The position numbers and the translations under genes were made by a program. Positions 1 through 5,154 of a stretch of 8,851 nucleotides of DNA are shown here, one piece after another (the stretch's first letter is position 1; every line of letters begins with the position of its first letter). Source of the DNA: Candidatus Aminicenantota bacterium (lineage in GTDB: Bacteria; Acidobacteriota; Aminicenantia; UBA2199). Where the stretch lies: assembly GCA_026393775.1 (NCBI GenBank), contig JAPKZM010000162.1, positions 1-8,851 of the forward strand, in the 5' to 3' direction. Below the pieces are notes generated by a model that saw only the letters and a program-made list of their open reading frames with translations, ran no database searches and was not told the DNA's origin.

Positions 1-698
1 GCAATCAGAGCGTACAGCAGGAACACAGCCCCGGCATAGATCAATGCGCTCTTTTTACGGCCGAAAAAGATCACCAGGTGGCGGCGCCCGCCCAAACGGT
101 CGGCCTCGGCATCGGGGAACTCATTTAAAAAAAGCAGCAGCGCCGTCAGCAGCCCGGGCGCCAGGGCAACATAAATGATGTCCCTGGTCATGAAGCGGGT
201 CAGCGCGTAATGGGCGCCGATGACCACGAAACTGCCCAGGGCCAGACCGCTGATCAGCTCGCCGACGAACCATCTGGCCAAATGGGAGGTGTAAAAACGG
301 GCGGCCAGGGCTCCGCAAACCATGAAAAACAAGATCAGCCAGCCGCTGACCAAGCAAAAATAAAAACCGATGGTGCCGGCGGCTAACAGGGCGAGATATG
401 CCGCCCAGGTCACCTGGCCGACCGTTGTCTTGCCCGACTGCAGCATGCCGCTGCCGCCGCTGAAAGGTGTGCGCATTGTATTTTCATCGATTTTGCTTTT
501 GTAATCGGATCGCTCGTTGAAGAGATTGACGGCCGCATGCACCAGGACCACGCCGACGATCAGCAGCAGGGAATGCCCGAGATAGTTAAAACCATGCCAG
601 TGAGCCGTCGCGATGCCGATCAGAGTCAAAACGATCGACAGGATTAAAAACGGCCCACGGATCTGCTGGAACCAAACGGCAAACAGATGTTTTTTCAT
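1..698 (-). CDS. UbiA/MenA-family prenyltransferase, C-terminus cut by window edge
   Basis: A polytopic membrane prenyltransferase that would attach a polyprenyl chain to an aromatic acceptor, most likely in menaquinone or another quinone pathway. 232 codons are visible and the frame is open to the left edge. Both aspartate-rich Mg/diphosphate motifs of the family are present: N61-E-R-S-D65-Y-K-S-K-I-D71, with Glu in place of the usual second Asp, and N192-E-x-x-D196-x-x-x-D200 followed by GRRHLVIFFGRK, which is typical of MenA-like members. Hydrophobic helices lie at about 16-33, 42-58, 98-117, 119-135, 148-163 and 174-191. The ATG at 698 is preceded by GGAGG with 8 nt spacing and has a suitable upstream promoter. 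An in-frame ATG at 719 is possible but would leave almost no leader. The family is clear. The acceptor substrate (DHNA or another) cannot be decided because no men/ubi neighbours are visible. Confidence 0.88.
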   Translation of the reverse strand, partial: MKKHLFAVWFQQIRGPFLILSIVLTLIGIATAHWHGFNYLGHSLLLIVGVVLVHAAVNLFNERSDYKSKIDENTMRTPFSGGSGMLQSGKTTVGQVTWAAYLALLAAGTIGFYFCLVSGWLILFFMVCGALAARFYTSHLARWFVGELISGLALGSFVVIGAHYALTRFMTRDIIYVALAPGLLTALLLFLNEFPDAEADRLGGRRHLVIFFGRKKSALIYAGAVFLLYALI

Positions 699-733
699 CG
701 CCTTAACCTCCGGAGCCATGAAATGACCTCGAG

Positions 734-762
734 ATTTTAGACCTTGTTCAGCGGACTTGCAA
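734..762 (-). promoter_or_regulatory. Sigma70-type promoter for the prenyltransferase gene
   Basis: On the minus strand, TTGCAA (762-757) is followed after exactly 17 nt by TAAAAT (739-734). These match the -35 consensus at 4 of 6 and the -10 consensus at 5 of 6 positions. Transcription would begin near 727. That gives a leader of about 29 nt containing the GGAGG ribosome-binding site of the ATG at 698. Assigned by consensus only. Confidence 0.55.
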
Positions 763-796
763 GGGGTAAAGCCAGCCCGGGAACGTTCGCGCGACG

Positions 797-825
797 TTGC
801 ATCAGGACCTTAATTTTGCTATCCT
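797..825 (+). promoter_or_regulatory. Weak candidate promoter for the SurA-N/yhaM unit
   Basis: TTGCAT (797-802), 17 nt, TATCCT (820-825), with an expected start near 832 and a leader of about 46 nt before the ATG at 878. The match is weak (3 of 6 and 4 of 6). A small inverted repeat, AACGT-7-ACGTT (782-798), overlaps the -35 element and could be an operator, but is short enough to be chance. Confidence 0.3.
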
Positions 826-877
826 ATACGGATGAGTCGCGCGCTCGGCCATTGCGGAGCGTTTACGAGGATGCCCC

Positions 878-1507
878 ATGATCGCTAAGGCCCTGTTTAC
901 ACTGTTCGTCCTGCTGCAACCGGGCCCGATCCTGGTGGATAAGATCGCTGCCATCGTTAACGATGAAATCATTACCATTCACGACATCGAACGGGCGATC
1001 GCCTTGTTTCCCGTGCTCAGGCAAAAAAATGAAACCGAGGAGAACATCTATTTCAGGGTGCTTTCCGACCTGATCAATTACAAGGTCATCTTCCTGGAAT
1101 TCAGCGACGAATTCAACCTGAGCGAAGAAGATTTCGAGCAGGTCCAGACCCCGATCCTGAAAAAAGCCGGTTCCATGGAAAAATTGCTGGCCGTACTGAA
1201 CAATTTCACCATGAGTTGGAGCGACTTTCAGAATTTCATCAGGGAAAAAGTTCTGTATGAAAAAGTCCTCAGGGAAAAATTCCAGCTGGAGATCACCATC
1301 CCCTTTAATGAGATCGAAAACTTCTACAATGACGACTACGTTCCCTCCCAACAGCGACTCGGTCTGGCCCCCCAGACCCTGGTCGAAATGGCCCCGGTAA
1401 TCGAAAAATATCTGCGCCAGCTAAAGACGGAGGAACAGCTTTCCGCCTGGCTGAACGATCTTCGCGCCAACGACAAGATCGAGATCAAGCTAAGGAGCCG
1501 CCAATGA
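878..1507 (+). CDS. Exported SurA N-terminal-domain protein lacking the PPIase domain
   Basis: A probable periplasmic chaperone-like protein of 209 aa. Residues 1-20 form a short hydrophobic N-terminus resembling a signal peptide, without an obvious strong cleavage site. The stretch VDKIAAIVNDEIITIHDIER (20-39) is the hallmark start of the SurA/PrsA N-terminal fold, and helices to about 140 fit that domain. The C-terminal stretch at 164-205 resembles the final helix and strand of SurA-type proteins. The parvulin PPIase domain that normally lies between these parts is absent, reduced to a linker near 145-163. The protein is therefore expected to bind unfolded clients, such as outer-membrane proteins, without isomerase activity; this is inference. 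The ATG follows GAGG with 7 nt spacing. It is the first gene of a three-gene unit, and its TGA overlaps the next ATG, suggesting translational coupling. Confidence 0.82.
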   Translation: MIAKALFTLFVLLQPGPILVDKIAAIVNDEIITIHDIERAIALFPVLRQKNETEENIYFRVLSDLINYKVIFLEFSDEFNLSEEDFEQVQTPILKKAGSMEKLLAVLNNFTMSWSDFQNFIREKVLYEKVLREKFQLEITIPFNEIENFYNDDYVPSQQRLGLAPQTLVEMAPVIEKYLRQLKTEEQLSAWLNDLRANDKIEIKLRSRQ

Positions 1508-2475
1508 ATCTTTTTGACAAGCCTCCGGTTCAAACACGCTTCATCGATAGTTTGCGGAATAACGACAAGGTCACCTGCTATTACCGCGTCCAGGAAGTGG
1601 TCAAAAAAAAGACCAAGAACGGGGACGATTTTTTAGACCTGACCGTAATGGACAAGACCGGGCGCATGCCGGCAAAAATCTGGAACAACGTAGACGAATA
1701 TTCCAAGTTGATCCACGCCGGGGAAATCTACAAGATCAGCGGCGAAATCAGGGAATACAAAGGCAAAAAGCAAATCACCGTGAATCACCTGCAGGCCACG
1801 ACCGCCGGTGACAAGGAGTTCAACCCGGCCGATTACTGCGAAGCACCCCCCTTCGACAGCGCGGCGCTGCAGGAGCGAATGTTCGCCCTGCTGGCCGCGA
1901 ACCTGACCAATCCCCATCTGCGCCAGCTGGTTGAATTCTTCAAAGAAGATTACGGGCCGTCATTGCAACAGGCCTATGGCGCCCAAAAGATACATCACGC
2001 CTTTGCCGGTGGCCTCCTGCAGCACACGTGTTCCGTGCTGGAAATGGTCTTGGCCCTCGCTCCCCATTACAGCCTGGACAAGGAATTGCTGCTGATCGGC
2101 GCCCTGTTTCATGATATTGGCAAAATCTCCGAATTCAAGACTCAGCCTGCCCTGGAAACGACCCTGGAGGGAGGCTTGCTCGGCCACGTCATCATCAGCC
2201 TGACCATTTTTTTGAACTTGAAGAATAGAATCGCCGATTTTCCCCCCGCCCTTGCCACTCACATCGAGCATCTCATCGTTTCGCACCATGGCGAAAAGGA
2301 ATACGGAGCCCCCGAAGTTCCCAAAACCCCGGAAGCGTACCTCCTGCACATTCTCGATCTGCTGGATTCGCGCATGAATATCTTCTGCGAGCAGCTCAAG
2401 AACGGTGACGGTCAGAAACTCTTTTCCGAATTCAATCAAGCCCTGGGGACACGGATCTTGCTTGCCAAGCAATAA
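1504..2475 (+). CDS. yhaM: YhaM-like 3'-5' exoribonuclease (OB-fold plus HD domain)
   Basis: A cytoplasmic metal-dependent nuclease of 323 aa, close to the family length of about 310-330. Residues 15-98 form an OB-fold nucleic-acid-binding domain (strands around VTCYYRVQEV, DFLDLTVMDKTG and EIYKISGEIREYKGKKQITV). The HD phosphohydrolase domain follows: H174 in GGLLQHT, the H203-D204 pair in ALFHDIGK, H228 in GLLGH, H261-H262 in IVSHHGEKEYG, and D285/D288 in LLHILDLLDSR. The SHHGE...P-KTPEA segment is diagnostic of YhaM/Cbf1. In Bacillus, YhaM degrades single-stranded RNA (and DNA) from the 3' end, and the same activity is inferred here. AAGGAG (1492-1497) is the ribosome-binding site, and ATGA overlaps the stop of the SurA-N gene. 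All metal-binding positions appear intact. Confidence 0.9.
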   Translation: MNLFDKPPVQTRFIDSLRNNDKVTCYYRVQEVVKKKTKNGDDFLDLTVMDKTGRMPAKIWNNVDEYSKLIHAGEIYKISGEIREYKGKKQITVNHLQATTAGDKEFNPADYCEAPPFDSAALQERMFALLAANLTNPHLRQLVEFFKEDYGPSLQQAYGAQKIHHAFAGGLLQHTCSVLEMVLALAPHYSLDKELLLIGALFHDIGKISEFKTQPALETTLEGGLLGHVIISLTIFLNLKNRIADFPPALATHIEHLIVSHHGEKEYGAPEVPKTPEAYLLHILDLLDSRMNIFCEQLKNGDGQKLFSEFNQALGTRILLAKQ

Positions 2476-2770
2476 AGGCAATCCCCCCTGCCCGTGCTGC
2501 GGTTCCAGCGCCACCCTGCCTTTTGAAAATGACGAAAATACGCGGACCGATCAGGCATTCAGTGAAATCATCCTGGCCGTCTTTTTATTCTTCCTGATTC
2601 TGTTCAGCGTTCTGGTTCTTTTACTGCTCAGCCGGGCCGCTGCACCGATTGCGGCTCTGATCCTGTTGGGCGTTTTCTTGCTCTGGCGGCGAAGCAGAGA
2701 AACCCGGCGCGCCCGCATGCGGCCGCGCGAATTCGTCTGCCTCGATTGCAGTCACAATTTCACGGCCTGA
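2462..2770 (+). CDS. Small two-helix membrane protein with split zinc-ribbon knuckles
   Basis: I do not recognise this protein as a named family. From the TTG at 2462 it is 102 aa. The N-terminal segment carries C10-P-C12-C13-G, a zinc-ribbon-type CxxCG knuckle with an extra Cys. Two hydrophobic helices follow (about 35-57 and 59-74), then a strongly basic stretch (RRSRETRRARMRPR). A C-terminal C93-x-x-C96 ends the protein. By the positive-inside rule both ends should face the cytoplasm, so the two knuckles could pair into one zinc site over a membrane hairpin. The start is uncertain: the frame is open back to a GTG at 2405 inside yhaM, and neither start has a strong ribosome-binding site (a weak GGA lies 6 nt before the TTG). 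It overlaps the end of yhaM and is probably the last gene of that unit. Confidence 0.6.
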   Translation: MPSNKGNPPCPCCGSSATLPFENDENTRTDQAFSEIILAVFLFFLILFSVLVLLLLSRAAAPIAALILLGVFLLWRRSRETRRARMRPREFVCLDCSHNFTA

Positions 2771-2771
2771 A

Positions 2772-4574
2772 CTAGAAGAAACGACAGCTCTCCTGGTAGG
2801 ATATTTCGCCCTTCAACACGCGGTTGATAATCTTTTGCGAGATGGTCAACCTTCCAACTTCGGAAATTTTTTTATCCAAACTGAACAGATATTCTTCCTT
2901 GAATTGAGACCGCTCCTGGTTGTCCATGATGAAGATCTCATAAAAAACCTCGTCGCGGCTGTAGCCGCTGGACTGGCATTTCAGGCAGCCTTTTTCCTGG
3001 AAGATCCGGTAGCTGTTGCTCAAGTTTTTGTTTTTAAACAATTCCTGGACCGGCCGCGGATTGGGCACCTTGCAGACCGGGCAGAGGATTTTCGCCTGTC
3101 TTTGGAATATCAGCAGACGCAAATTTTCCGCTAGGTAGGAGAGGGGAACCTCATGTTCATTCGTCATCTTTTCGAAAATTTCTTCATAGGAAAAACCCTG
3201 CAGTTCAATGAACAATTTCCCCATTTCCACGAAATGCAAGAACTGGCTGTCGTAATTCTTCTGAAAATAATCGAATAAAAACATGGAATCCGGCTTGTAA
3301 AAAAGCAAATTTTTGTAAACCGCGTTGGTCACATCGCTGCCCTGGTTTTCAATCTGGAAGAACCTCTCGTTGCGCAATATCACGTCGTTTTCCACGGTGG
3401 CGATCCGTTCGGATGCCAGCGTGTTCATCAGGGCGTATAATGTTTCATTGGTTTTGCTGAAGGTCGGTCCGGCCACGATGAACAATCCGTTGGGTTTTTC
3501 CAGGATGGCCCGCAAACGGAGCAATTCATCATTTTCCAAGTGCAGGTCCGCGATTTTCTTGGCAAAATCATCGAGACGACTGAGTTTGAAGCGGATGTTT
3601 TCCTGATCGGAGCCCGAATAGTAAAGGGCCTTGATCTTCAAATGGCTTAAATTTTTATTCAAGTTCAACATGGATTCCTGGGCCACGTTTTTTGCCGTGG
3701 CCTTGATGCCGCAGATCTCTTTGATTTTCGTAAAAAATTCCGCCGCGTTTTCGCTGGGCTGCTGAACCGGGGAGAGCAGCTCGCCATTGCGGAAGAAAAT
3801 TTTAAGCTGGCCGGCCTTGTATTCAAAAAACACATCGGAGACTTTGTTTTGCACCGCGGTCTTGATGAGGGAATTCAATAGCTTCAGATGACGGGCACTG
3901 GCCAGCGAAGTATAAATTTTTATTTCTTTCTCGGCGCTTTCCAAGCTTTGCAGCAAGTTTTCAATTTCTTCTTTCGGAGCCAAGTAGGGGATCAGCTTGA
4001 AACTTTGCAGCTCGTTGCTTTTTTTCAATTTGGGAAGCTCGTTGAGCGAATAAAAGGCAAAACGCAGCATGCGGCCGCCGGCGATCTCCTGGATCTCGAT
4101 GGGAACGATCTTCTGGTCCAGGCAGAAATCCTTGCCGACCTGGCGGATCAGATCACCATCGACCTTGAGATTCCTCAAGTCGATCGTTTCTACGCTTTTC
4201 TGGTTCAACAAGTAAAGCTGAAGCTCATCCGGCGTGACCAGTGACATCATGATCAGCACTTCCCCCAGTTTCTTGCCGATGATCCTCTGTTTGTCCAGGG
4301 CGGTGCTCAGCTGGCCCATCGAAATCTTGCCGGCCTTGACCATTATCTCCCCGATCTTCATGTAGGCTGAATTCCTGGCGTCCGTGTACTCGACCAGCAA
4401 CTCCTTGGGGCAATTCTTCAGGTATTTTTTCTTGTATTCTTTTGAAGCGTCACAAAAGCATTTCAAGCAAAAAGGGCAGGTTTTGGTTGGAGCGGCATGG
4501 CTGCAATCGGCGGCTGTACCCGCGTCGAATTCGGCCCGGCAATGCCAGCAGGAAACGATATAAGGTTCAGCCAC
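2772..4574 (-). CDS. Degenerate GspE/PilB-type secretion ATPase with MshEN-like domain (probable pseudo-ATPase)
   Basis: A 600-aa cytoplasmic protein built like a type II secretion/type IV pilus motor. Residues 1-60 are a Cys-rich module (C9, C12, C24, C33, C36, C39, C41, C55). Residues 72-125 carry a tandem MshEN-type motif (KIGEIMV...L...L..Q, five residues, KLGEVLI...L...L..Q). N2-type domain sequence starts near 230 (LLNSLIKTAVQNKVSDVFFE). The ATPase core spans about 350-490, and the tetracysteine C498/C501/C530/C533 with GYSRDEVFYEIFIMD at the C-terminus matches the PilB/GspE zinc motif. The catalytic motifs are lost. Walker A GPTGSGKTTTLY reads GPTFSKTNETLY (369-380). The Asp box reads ENDV (395-398). 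Walker B GEIRD reads FDYFQ (434-438). The His-box histidine is replaced (MGKLFIELQ, 451-459). The frame is uninterrupted, so this looks like a maintained pseudoenzyme rather than a decaying gene. It starts at GTG behind an AGAGAGG site and ends one base from the convergent small membrane-protein gene. By eye its GC is lower than that of its neighbours. Confidence 0.85.
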   Translation of the reverse strand: MAEPYIVSCWHCRAEFDAGTAADCSHAAPTKTCPFCLKCFCDASKEYKKKYLKNCPKELLVEYTDARNSAYMKIGEIMVKAGKISMGQLSTALDKQRIIGKKLGEVLIMMSLVTPDELQLYLLNQKSVETIDLRNLKVDGDLIRQVGKDFCLDQKIVPIEIQEIAGGRMLRFAFYSLNELPKLKKSNELQSFKLIPYLAPKEEIENLLQSLESAEKEIKIYTSLASARHLKLLNSLIKTAVQNKVSDVFFEYKAGQLKIFFRNGELLSPVQQPSENAAEFFTKIKEICGIKATAKNVAQESMLNLNKNLSHLKIKALYYSGSDQENIRFKLSRLDDFAKKIADLHLENDELLRLRAILEKPNGLFIVAGPTFSKTNETLYALMNTLASERIATVENDVILRNERFFQIENQGSDVTNAVYKNLLFYKPDSMFLFDYFQKNYDSQFLHFVEMGKLFIELQGFSYEEIFEKMTNEHEVPLSYLAENLRLLIFQRQAKILCPVCKVPNPRPVQELFKNKNLSNSYRIFQEKGCLKCQSSGYSRDEVFYEIFIMDNQERSQFKEEYLFSLDKKISEVGRLTISQKIINRVLKGEISYQESCRFF

Positions 4575-4613
4575 AGCCTCTTTCCTCTCTTAAAACTCAT
4601 CTTCTCCGTTTTA

Positions 4614-4642
4614 TATATAGCAAAAAACAAAAAAAAAATCAA
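4614..4642 (-). promoter_or_regulatory. Promoter of the GspE-like gene
   Basis: On the minus strand, TTGATT (4642-4637), 17 nt composed mainly of T, then TATATA (4619-4614). Transcription would start near 4607, leaving a leader of about 33 nt that contains the AGAGAGG ribosome-binding site before the GTG at 4574. The T-rich spacer could also bend the DNA. Assigned by consensus and position only. Confidence 0.55.
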
Positions 4643-4702
4643 CTGGATAATGAGTCAAGTTTTTCAATCCCCGCCCTCGGCAAGGCGAAAAACAGCCCCC
4701 AA

Positions 4703-4731
4703 TTGGCAAAAGGCCCCCGATATGGTATCTT
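4703..4731 (+). promoter_or_regulatory. Upstream candidate promoter (P1) of the bat operon
   Basis: TTGGCA (4703-4708), 17 nt, TATCTT (4726-4731), matching consensus at 5 of 6 and 4 of 6 positions. Transcription would begin near 4738 and produce a leader of about 120 nt. That leader would contain the inverted repeat at 4761-4783 as an RNA hairpin. Confidence 0.4.
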
Positions 4732-4760
4732 GGTCAGGCAGGAGCCGCTGGCCTTTGAAC

Positions 4761-4783
4761 CAACGGCGATCCATCTGCCGTTG
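4761..4783 (+). promoter_or_regulatory. Inverted repeat between the two bat-operon promoters
   Basis: CAACGGC (4761-4767) and GCCGTTG (4777-4783) form a perfect 7-bp dyad around a 9-nt centre. It ends one base before the -35 element of the downstream promoter. This position suits an activator or repressor site. In a transcript from the upstream promoter it would form a GC-rich hairpin. No T-run follows, so it is not a standard terminator. Confidence 0.4.
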
Positions 4784-4784
4784 T

Positions 4785-4813
4785 TTGGGAGGCGGAGTGA
4801 ATTTTGCTACAAT
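4785..4813 (+). promoter_or_regulatory. Extended -10 promoter (P2) of the bat operon
   Basis: TTGGGA (4785-4790), 17 nt, TACAAT (4808-4813), with the extended -10 dinucleotide TG at 4805-4806. The -10 matches 5 of 6 positions. The start would lie near 4820, about 40 nt before the ATG at 4860, and the leader includes AGGAG (4846-4850). This is the best promoter candidate for the operon. Confidence 0.55.
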
Positions 4814-4859
4814 GATGGTTCAGTCAGAACTCTTGCCTTGGAGCGAGGAGTGAACAGCG

Positions 4860-5132
4860 ATGGATGAAAAGGTTTTCGATGTTTCCATGATCTACATCCA
4901 GAACACGTCGGCCAGCAACTACACTCTGGAATTCTATTGCCGCAACAAGAACATCAAGCTGAATTTCAGTGCCGTCGAAGGCATTGAATTGATCGCCAAG
5001 ATCCCCATGGAACTGAAGAGTTCGTACGTGCAAATGGCCGAAAATATGCCCAAGGTCTGGAACATGAAGATGGTCTACCCGATGAACTTCCGCATCAGCT
5101 ACAGCGGTAAGATCCTCATCGAGTCCATGTGA
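4860..5132 (+). CDS. Hypothetical 90-aa protein, first gene of the bat operon
   Basis: I do not recognise this protein. It is 90 aa with no signal peptide and no membrane helix. The sequence alternates short beta-like stretches (VFDVSMIYIQ, YTLEFYC, IKLNFSA, FRISYSGKILIES) with a helix-prone middle (IPMELKSSYVQMAENM). This suggests a small cytoplasmic alpha/beta or beta-sandwich domain, rich in Met and aromatic residues. AGGAG lies 9 nt before the ATG, a strong promoter candidate is immediately upstream, and the gene leads directly into the DUF58 gene 22 bp later. It is therefore very likely a real gene. It occupies the place where a MoxR AAA+ ATPase gene is usually found in such operons, but it has no Walker motifs and is far too short to be one. 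Confidence 0.7.
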   Translation: MDEKVFDVSMIYIQNTSASNYTLEFYCRNKNIKLNFSAVEGIELIAKIPMELKSSYVQMAENMPKVWNMKMVYPMNFRISYSGKILIESM

Positions 5133-5154
5133 CATTCGGAGCGGCCGCGCGCCC

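Noticed and set aside
698..719. Alternative ATG at 719 for the prenyltransferase
   Set aside because: It is in frame and has a modest GAGG upstream, but the predicted transcript start near 727 leaves only about 8 nt of leader. The ATG at 698 has a better GGAGG site.
782..798. AACGT-7-ACGTT inverted repeat in the divergent promoter region
   Set aside because: Only 5-bp arms in a CG-rich stretch; too likely by chance to report as an operator on its own.
863..1351. A minus-strand frame opposite the SurA-N gene
   Set aside because: Mirror frame of a gene with a clear SurA signature and ribosome-binding site.
3435..3470. The possibility that the broken Walker A motif is a sequencing frameshift
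   Set aside because: The frame continues without interruption through family-like sequence on both sides, and the Asp box, Walker B and His box are independently degraded, which a single error cannot explain.
2835..4244. Several plus-strand open frames antisense to the GspE-like gene (2835-3134, 3325-3606, 3888-4244)
   Set aside because: They are mirror frames of a convincing long gene, without recognisable domains or ribosome-binding sites.
4761..4790. The 7-bp GC-rich dyad considered as an intrinsic terminator
   Set aside because: The stem is followed by TTTGGGAGG, not a T-run, and no plus-strand gene lies upstream that would need termination here.
4442..4867. Two plus-strand open frames (4442-4867 and 4497-4853) across the GspE-like start and intergenic region
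   Set aside because: They run antisense to the Cys-rich N-terminus and through the promoter region. They have no domain character and conflict with the clear promoters placed there.
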